Both the position numbers and the translations under genes were made by a program. The notes under the pieces are model-generated. The model ran no database searches. It saw nothing but the letters and a program-made list of their open reading frames with translations, and was not told the origin of the DNA. DNA of 64,000 nt from Afipia birgiae 34632 (GTDB taxonomy: Bacteria > Pseudomonadota > Alphaproteobacteria > Rhizobiales > Xanthobacteraceae). Every line of letters begins with the position of its first letter. Within the stretch, counting starts at the first letter, position 1. The stretch spans positions 863,420 to 927,419 of the forward strand of contig NZ_HG326652.1 in the NCBI RefSeq assembly GCF_000308295.2. Direction: 5' to 3'. Below are positions 58,954 to 64,000 of this stretch, one piece after another.

Positions 58954-60273
58954 ATGCGATTGTCGCGTTTTTTTCTGCCAATTCTCAAAGAGACGCCCAA
59001 GGAGGCGGAGATCGTGTCGCATCGCCTGATGCTGCGCGCGGGCATGATGCGGCAGGAGGCGGCTGGCATTTATGCGTGGCTGCCGCTGGGCTTCCGGGTG
59101 CTGAAGAAGATCGAGCAGATCGTTCGCGAGGAGCAGAACCGCGCCGGCGCCATCGAACTGTTGATGCCGACATTGCAGCTTGCAGATCTGTGGCGCGAGA
59201 GCGGTCGCTACGACGCCTACGGTCCGGAGATGCTGCGCATTCAGGATCGCCACGAGCGCGAGTTGCTGTTTGGGCCGACCAATGAGGAAATGATCACGGA
59301 AATCTTCCGGGCTTACGTGAAGTCTTACCGGAGCCTTCCGCTCAACCTCTATCACATTCAATGGAAATTCCGCGACGAGCAGCGTCCGCGTTTCGGCGTG
59401 ATGCGCGGCCGCGAATTCCTGATGAAGGATGCGTACTCGTTCGACGTCGACGAGGCGGCGGCGCGGCTGTCCTACAACCGAATGTTCGTGGCTTACCTAC
59501 GCACCTTCGCCCGTATGGGTCTGAAGGCGATCCCGATGCGCGCCGAGACTGGCCCCATCGGCGGCGATCTCTCCCACGAGTTCATCGTGCTGGCCGAGAC
59601 GGGTGAATCCGGCGTGTTCTGCAACAGGGACGTGCTCGACCTGCCGGTGCCGGGTGCAGACGTGGATTACAACGGCGACCTCACACCGATCATCAAGCAG
59701 TGGACGGATCTCTATGCCGCCACTGAGGATGTTCACGACGCTGCGCGCTATGAGAGCGAAGTGCCGGCCGACAAGCGGGTGCAGACCCGCGGCATCGAGG
59801 TCGGGCAGATCTTCTATTTCGGCACCAAGTATTCGGACACCATGAAGGCCATGGTGTCCGGCCCCGACGGCGCGGAGAAGCCGATCCACGGCGGGTCATA
59901 TGGCGTCGGCGTGTCGCGACTTGTGGGCGCGATCATCGAGGCCTGTCACGACGAGAACGGCATCAAGTGGCCGGAAGAGGTTGCGCCTTTCAGGGTTGCG
60001 ATCCTCAATCTGAAGCAGGACAGCGAGGAGACGGGCGCGGCCTGCGAGAAGCTTTACGCCGCGCTTTCGGCCAAGGGCGTCGACGTGCTCTACGACGACA
60101 CCGACCAGCGGCCGGGCGGCAAGTTCGCCACCGCCGACCTGATCGGCATTCCGTGGCAGATCCTGATCGGTCCGAAGGGGCTTGCCGAGGGCAAGGTTGA
60201 AATCAAGCGCCGCAGCGACGGATCGCGCGAATTCATGAGTCTCGACGACGCGATCAACCGCTTCGCCTCCTGA
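58954..60273 (+). CDS. proS: Prolyl-tRNA synthetase (short alphaproteobacterial type)
   Basis: The 439-aa class II synthetase lacks the roughly 180-residue editing insertion of E. coli ProRS, as is usual in alphaproteobacteria. Motif 2 lies in [26 protein letters not shown] and motif 3 in [17 protein letters not shown] in part. The C-terminal anticodon-binding domain starts near 345. Editing of mischarged tRNA-Pro would need a separate factor. It is coded 112 bp after the composite element and followed by lolC. Confidence 0.97.
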   Translation: MRLSRFFLPILKETPKEAEIVSHRLMLRAGMMRQEAAGIYAWLPLGFRVLKKIEQIVREEQNRAGAIELLMPTLQLADLWRESGRYDAYGPEMLRIQDRHERELLFGPTNEEMITEIFRAYVKSYRSLPLNLYHIQWKFRDEQRPRFGVMRGREFLMKDAYSFDVDEAAARLSYNRMFVAYLRTFARMGLKAIPMRAETGPIGGDLSHEFIVLAETGESGVFCNRDVLDLPVPGADVDYNGDLTPIIKQWTDLYAATEDVHDAARYESEVPADKRVQTRGIEVGQIFYFGTKYSDTMKAMVSGPDGAEKPIHGGSYGVGVSRLVGAIIEACHDENGIKWPEEVAPFRVAILNLKQDSEETGAACEKLYAALSAKGVDVLYDDTDQRPGGKFATADLIGIPWQILIGPKGLAEGKVEIKRRSDGSREFMSLDDAINRFAS

Positions 60274-60371
60274 AGTCATACACTGAATTATGTGCTGGCC
60301 GTGTCGCAGTTACTGCGGCACGAGACTAGAATTTGCCCGATTCGTGTGAAAATCCGAACCATGGAACAGAC

Positions 60372-61640
60372 ATGAGCGAGCCAGTTCGGACCCCACCCTT
60401 TGCGCCATTCGAATGGATGTTGTCGTCCCGCTACCTGCGGGCGCGGCGCAAGGAAGGGTTCATTTCGGTCATCGCCGGCTTTTCGTTTCTCGGCATCATG
60501 CTCGGGGTGGCGACGCTTATCATCGTGATGGCGGTGATGAACGGCTTCCGCAAGGAATTGCTCGACAAGATTCTCGGCCTGAACGGCCATGTGGTTGTCC
60601 AGCCGCTGGAATCCCCGCTGACCGACTGGAAGGAAGTGGCCGAGCGGATCAGCAGGGTTGATGGCATTCGCCTGGCTGCACCCGTGGTCGACGGACAGGC
60701 GCTGGCGTCGTCGCCGTTCAACGCGTCGGGCGTTTTCGTCCGCGGCATCCGTGCGCAGGACCTGAACAGCGTCACCTCGATTGCCAAGAACATCAAGCAG
60801 GGCACGCTGGAAGGCTTCGACGAGGGACAGGGCGTTGCGATCGGCCGGCGGCTCGCGGACCAGTTGTCGCTGCGCGCCGGGGACAGCATCACCTTGGTTG
60901 CGCCACGGGGTGCGGTAACCCCGATGGGAACGACGCCGCGCATCAAGCCTTACAAGGTCGCAGCCGTTTTCGAGATCGGGATGTCCGAATACGACGCATC
61001 GTTCGTGTTCATGCCGCTGCCCGAAGCGCAGGCCTATTTCAACCGCGCCAACGATGTCACCGCCATCGAGGTCTATACGGTCAACCCCGACAAGATCGAC
61101 GTCTACCGCAAGTCGGTGACCGAGGCTGCTCAGCGGCCGATCTTCCTGGTCGACTGGCGGCAGCGCAATTCGACGTTCTTCAATGCGCTGCAGGTCGAGC
61201 GCAACGTAATGTTCCTGATCCTCACGCTGATCGTGCTGGTGGCGGCGCTGAACATCGTCTCCGGTCTCATCATGCTGGTGAAGGACAAGGGCAGCGACAT
61301 TGCGATCCTGCGCACCATGGGGGCGTCGCAGGGCTCCGTGATGCGGGTCTTCCTGATCACCGGCGCCGCCATCGGCGTGGTCGGCACGTTGGTCGGGTTC
61401 CTGCTCGGTCTGCTTGTCTGTCTCAACATCGAAACGATCCGTCAGTTCATCTCATGGATGACCAACACCGAATTGTTTTCGCCCGAACTCTATTTCCTGT
61501 CCAAGCTTCCGGCTGAAGTCGATGTCGGAGAAACCACGGCGGTCGTAATCATGGCGCTGACGTTATCGTTTCTGGCGACGCTGTACCCGTCCTGGCGCGC
61601 TGCGCGCCTCGATCCGATCGAAGCGCTCAGGTACGAATGA
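60372..61640 (+). CDS. lolC: Lipoprotein-releasing ABC transporter permease
   Basis: The 422-aa protein starts at ATG 60372. It has an N-terminal helix (about 37-62), a large MacB-type periplasmic domain (about 63-280) and three C-terminal helices (about 285-400), the LolC/LolE layout. Only one such gene is present beside lolD, so it probably forms a homodimer (LolF-like). It extracts outer-membrane lipoproteins from the inner membrane. Confidence 0.94.
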   Translation: MSEPVRTPPFAPFEWMLSSRYLRARRKEGFISVIAGFSFLGIMLGVATLIIVMAVMNGFRKELLDKILGLNGHVVVQPLESPLTDWKEVAERISRVDGIRLAAPVVDGQALASSPFNASGVFVRGIRAQDLNSVTSIAKNIKQGTLEGFDEGQGVAIGRRLADQLSLRAGDSITLVAPRGAVTPMGTTPRIKPYKVAAVFEIGMSEYDASFVFMPLPEAQAYFNRANDVTAIEVYTVNPDKIDVYRKSVTEAAQRPIFLVDWRQRNSTFFNALQVERNVMFLILTLIVLVAALNIVSGLIMLVKDKGSDIAILRTMGASQGSVMRVFLITGAAIGVVGTLVGFLLGLLVCLNIETIRQFISWMTNTELFSPELYFLSKLPAEVDVGETTAVVIMALTLSFLATLYPSWRAARLDPIEALRYE

Positions 61641-62347
61641 GCGCACCGATGGAGCAGGGGGAAAATGGCGTTCCGGTCGTCTATCTGCATGACGTCCGCA
61701 GGCGATACAAACAGGGCGAGGCCACGCTGACCATTCTCGACGGCGCCAGTCTGGCTTTGTGGGAGGGGCAGTCCGTCGCGCTGGTCGCGCCGTCGGGCAC
61801 CGGCAAATCGACGCTGCTTCATATCGCGGGCCTGCTGGAGCAGGCAGACGAGGGCGAGGTCTATGTCGGGGGCACAGCCACATCGGGATTGTCCGACGTT
61901 GAGCGCACCCAGATCCGCCGCACCGATATCGGTTTCGTCTACCAGTCGCATCGGCTGCTGCCGGAGTTTTCGGCGCTCGAGAACGTGATGATGCCGCAGA
62001 TGATCCGTGGTTTGCCGAAGAAGGAAACCATCAAGCGGTCACAGGAAATCCTGGCCTATCTCGGATTGGCGGAGCGCGTGACGCACCGGCCTGCTGAGCT
62101 ATCCGGTGGCGAGCAGCAGCGCGTGGCGATTGCGCGCGCGGTGGCCAATGCGCCGCGTGTCCTGCTGGCGGATGAGCCGACTGGAAATCTCGATCCGCAC
62201 ACTGCGGATCATGTGTTCAACGCTCTGACCCAGCTGGTGAGAGCGACGCGCGTCGCGATGCTGATCGCGACGCATAACATGGACCTGGCTGCCCGGATGG
62301 ACCGCCGCGTCTCGCTCCAGGACGGTCACGTCATCGAGCTCGACTGA
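61637..62347 (+). CDS. lolD: Lipoprotein-releasing ABC transporter ATPase
   Basis: The 236-aa ATPase has Walker [13 protein letters not shown], the Q-loop [11 protein letters not shown], the [14 protein letters not shown] signature and Walker [13 protein letters not shown]. It powers the LolC permease. The start overlaps lolC by ATGA. Confidence 0.97.
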   Translation: MSAPMEQGENGVPVVYLHDVRRRYKQGEATLTILDGASLALWEGQSVALVAPSGTGKSTLLHIAGLLEQADEGEVYVGGTATSGLSDVERTQIRRTDIGFVYQSHRLLPEFSALENVMMPQMIRGLPKKETIKRSQEILAYLGLAERVTHRPAELSGGEQQRVAIARAVANAPRVLLADEPTGNLDPHTADHVFNALTQLVRATRVAMLIATHNMDLAARMDRRVSLQDGHVIELD

Positions 62348-62362
62348 GCTGAACCCGGCCGC

Positions 62363-62629
62363 TCAGTAGGCCGAGCGCTGTGTGCGGCGGCGCGGCTGAT
62401 AGACCGGCTCGCCGTCGCTGTAGGCGTAATAGGGATTGGCGTAGCAGCTTGCATAGGTGCCGGACGCCGTCGCCTGACACTGCTGGTAAGTCGAGTACCT
62501 GCAATCGCCATAACCGGTCTGGATATCGCGACCCTGAAGGCAGAACGGATAGTCCCGGGCCTGCGCCGGGGCGGACTGGACGGCGAAGCCGGTGCCGAGC
62601 ACCGCGAGGGCCAAAAGTAGATTGCGCAT
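62363..62629 (-). CDS. DUF3551 family exported protein
   Basis: The 88-aa protein has a signal peptide (about 1-24) and the DUF3551 pattern: ARDYPFCLQG, CRYSTYQQCQATASG and CYANPYY, with four conserved Cys that probably form disulfides. The family is small, exported and nearly confined to Bradyrhizobiaceae; its function is unknown. It is convergent with lolD and starts 35 bp from the second composite element. Confidence 0.9.
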   Translation of the reverse strand: MRNLLLALAVLGTGFAVQSAPAQARDYPFCLQGRDIQTGYGDCRYSTYQQCQATASGTYASCYANPYYAYSDGEPVYQPRRRTQRSAY

Positions 62630-62663
62630 TGTGTTCTCCTGCCGGGACTGCGCCCGGTTTGCA

Positions 62664-62830
62664 CTAGTGGTCCGATTCTAACATTCGCCTCCCGTTTCGG
62701 CAGGTGGCTTCGCGAATGTTAGAATCGAAGGACCACTAGCAATTGTAGATTCTAGTGGAGTTTAGGATTTGACATTCGCGATGCGAACTCGCGGCGGGGT
62801 GGACCGCGAATGTCAAATCCACTCCACTAG
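62664..62830. repeat. Composite palindromic element, copy 2 (B then A)
   Basis: This unit has exactly the same 167-bp length as copy 1, with B at 62664-62739 and A at 62752-62830, each bounded by CTAG. Read on the minus strand it matches copy 1 in order and even in its arm asymmetries, so it is the inverted copy. Confidence 0.85.
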
Positions 62831-63050
62831 GTGTTGGAGCCAGACCGTTTTTAACGTGCTCCGTCAACTCACGTTCCTGCGTAGCTGTTGATGGATTTGC
62901 GAAAGTCACGAGCCGTTTACGTTTTGTTAGCATTGGCCAGACGTCGGCGGTGAGCCGGAATTTCCAACGCTTGACTTCAAGAACAAATAAGGAACAATGT
63001 TCCCATTACGTTCTCATAGAGTCGGTAGAGCGTCGATAGGGAGTTCGGTC

Positions 63051-63149
63051 ATGTTGAAGACATTCGTTGAAGAAGCTGCTGCGCTGACCTCGCTTGTGCT
63101 GTTCGTCGGAATGATCGCGATCTGGGCGCAAGTCATTCCTCAGATGTAG
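63051..63149 (+). CDS. 32-aa single-pass membrane microprotein
   Basis: ATG 63051 has GGGAG upstream and encodes a 32-residue peptide, MLKTFVEEAAALTS followed by a hydrophobic helix LVLFVGMIAIWAQVI and PQM. It starts polar and acidic and has one transmembrane stretch. The function is unknown. A hairpin (CCTCGGG-AACG-CCCGAGG at about 63163-63180) lies just behind it. Confidence 0.65.
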   Translation: MLKTFVEEAAALTSLVLFVGMIAIWAQVIPQM

Positions 63150-63335
63150 TGATCTGCCCGGCCTCGGGAACGCCCGAGGCTGGGGAAAACGATGATGGAC
63201 CCGGCATCAACAGACGGGTCCGCGTCATCCGCGTGGACACCTGTTGTACAAGGCACACCATCGACCCTCATGAGTCGTCCTGTCGCAGGCGGTTCATCGC
63301 GCCGATGAAACTCCGCGAAGGTTGCCAAGGTCCGC

Positions 63336-64000
63336 ATGTCCAAGACTGTTACAACGAAGTCGTCCGCGTCGGACCCCGGGTTCGTCCATCTGCACGTGCA
63401 TTCGGCCTATTCGCTGCTGCAGGGGTCGATGACCATCGGCAAGCTGGCTGAACTTGCCAAGGCCGATCATCAGCCGGCCTTGGCGCTGACCGACAACGAC
63501 AACATGTTCGGCGCGCTGGAGTTTTCCGACAAGCTCGCCGCCTACGGCATCCAGCCCATCACCGGCTGTGCAATGTCGGTCGACTTCGGCGATCAGGACC
63601 CCGCGGCCCGCAACGCGCTTGCGCCGGCGCGGCTCGTGCTGCTGGCTACCAACGAGGACGGCTATCGCAGCCTGATGAAGCTGAACTCCCGCGCGTTTCA
63701 TGACACGCCGGTCAATCAGTTGCCGCATATCAAGATTGACTGGCTGGACGGCGAGACCGCAGGGCTGATCGCGCTGACCGGCGGACCGGAAGGAACCATC
63801 GCGCAGGCCATCAACGCCGATCAGCCGGCTTTGGCGCAGGCGCGCTCCGACAGGCTGGCGAAACTGTTCGGGGACCGGCTCTACATCGAGTTGCAGCGTC
63901 ACGGGCTTGAAAGCGAACGCCGCTGCGAGACTGCCTTGATCGACATGGCCTATGCCATGGGCCTGCCACTGGTCGCGACCAACCAGCCGTATTTCGCCAG
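63336..64000 (+). CDS. dnaE: DNA polymerase III subunit alpha, 5' end
   Basis: An open frame from ATG 63336 runs off the right edge; 221 residues are seen. After a short Ser/Thr-rich tail it enters the PHP domain, FVHLHVHSAYSLLQG with HxH, then LALTDNDNMFGALEF and GCAMSV. This is DnaE1 of the replicative polymerase and not the short DnaE2/ImuC form, judged from this start motif. The remaining polymerase parts lie outside. Confidence 0.93.
   Translation, partial: MSKTVTTKSSASDPGFVHLHVHSAYSLLQGSMTIGKLAELAKADHQPALALTDNDNMFGALEFSDKLAAYGIQPITGCAMSVDFGDQDPAARNALAPARLVLLATNEDGYRSLMKLNSRAFHDTPVNQLPHIKIDWLDGETAGLIALTGGPEGTIAQAINADQPALAQARSDRLAKLFGDRLYIELQRHGLESERRCETALIDMAYAMGLPLVATNQPYFA

Noticed and set aside
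63162-63181. Hairpin CCTCGGG-AACG-CCCGAGG before dnaE as a terminator
   Set aside because: No T-run on either strand, so not called as a terminator.

Overview
The window looks like a chromosomal segment of an alphaproteobacterium of the Bradyrhizobiaceae/Nitrobacteraceae group (Bradyrhizobium, Afipia, Nitrobacter, Rhodopseudomonas relatives). Pointers are the high GC, the short ProRS without an editing domain, the DUF1467 gene behind methylmalonyl-CoA epimerase, a DUF3551 protein, the glnB-glnA pair behind a sigma54-type promoter, the tig/clpP/clpX/lon block, and the many palindromic intergenic repeats. The genus cannot be fixed from the sequence alone. I see no rRNA, CRISPR, prophage or transposase gene; this is mostly a core region.

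Layout. 1-4.7 kb: the start of an AI-2E family transporter gene (minus strand, runs off the left edge), about 1.2 kb of palindromic repeats, and a large MscS-type channel. 4.9-6.8 kb: a compact ArsR-SRPBCC-DUF1801-DUF1801 operon behind a palindromic operator. 7-15.9 kb: an orphan B12/radical-SAM protein, glnA and glnB (minus), nnr, a Tat-exported multicopper-oxidase-fold protein that has lost nearly all its copper ligands, tRNA-Leu and tig. 16-27.6 kb: MaoC-like protein, clpP, a giant exported TPR-CHAT protein, a small envelope/zinc-ribbon cluster, clpX and lon. Thus chaperone and protease genes (tig, clpP, clpX, lon) lie together but as separate units with their own terminators. 27.7-36.6 kb: tRNA-Val, YciI, pepT plus an exported protein, HU, tRNA-Asp, an SGNH hydrolase, a lipase-like membrane protein overlapping an ICMT-type methyltransferase, small secreted proteins, and a tartrate/D-malate dehydrogenase.

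36.8-55.6 kb: one nearly gapless co-directional array, nuoA-B-C-D-[FkbM methyltransferase]-E-[59-aa membrane protein]-F-G-H-I-J-K-L-M-N-birA-rnj-mce-DUF1467. It encodes the proton-pumping NADH:quinone oxidoreductase and, coupled by 1-nt stop/start overlaps, biotin-protein ligase and RNase J. Oddities are the two extra genes among the nuo genes and a His/Asp-rich insertion in NuoL.

55.7-64 kb: a candidate structured small RNA (minus), a TonB receptor with an upstream DUF2946 gene, proS, lolC-lolD, a DUF3551 protein, a 32-aa membrane microprotein and the start of dnaE. Two 167-bp copies of a composite palindromic element, in opposite orientation, bracket proS-lolCD-DUF3551. With the candidate small RNA and the two extra genes in the nuo array, they are the least explained features here.
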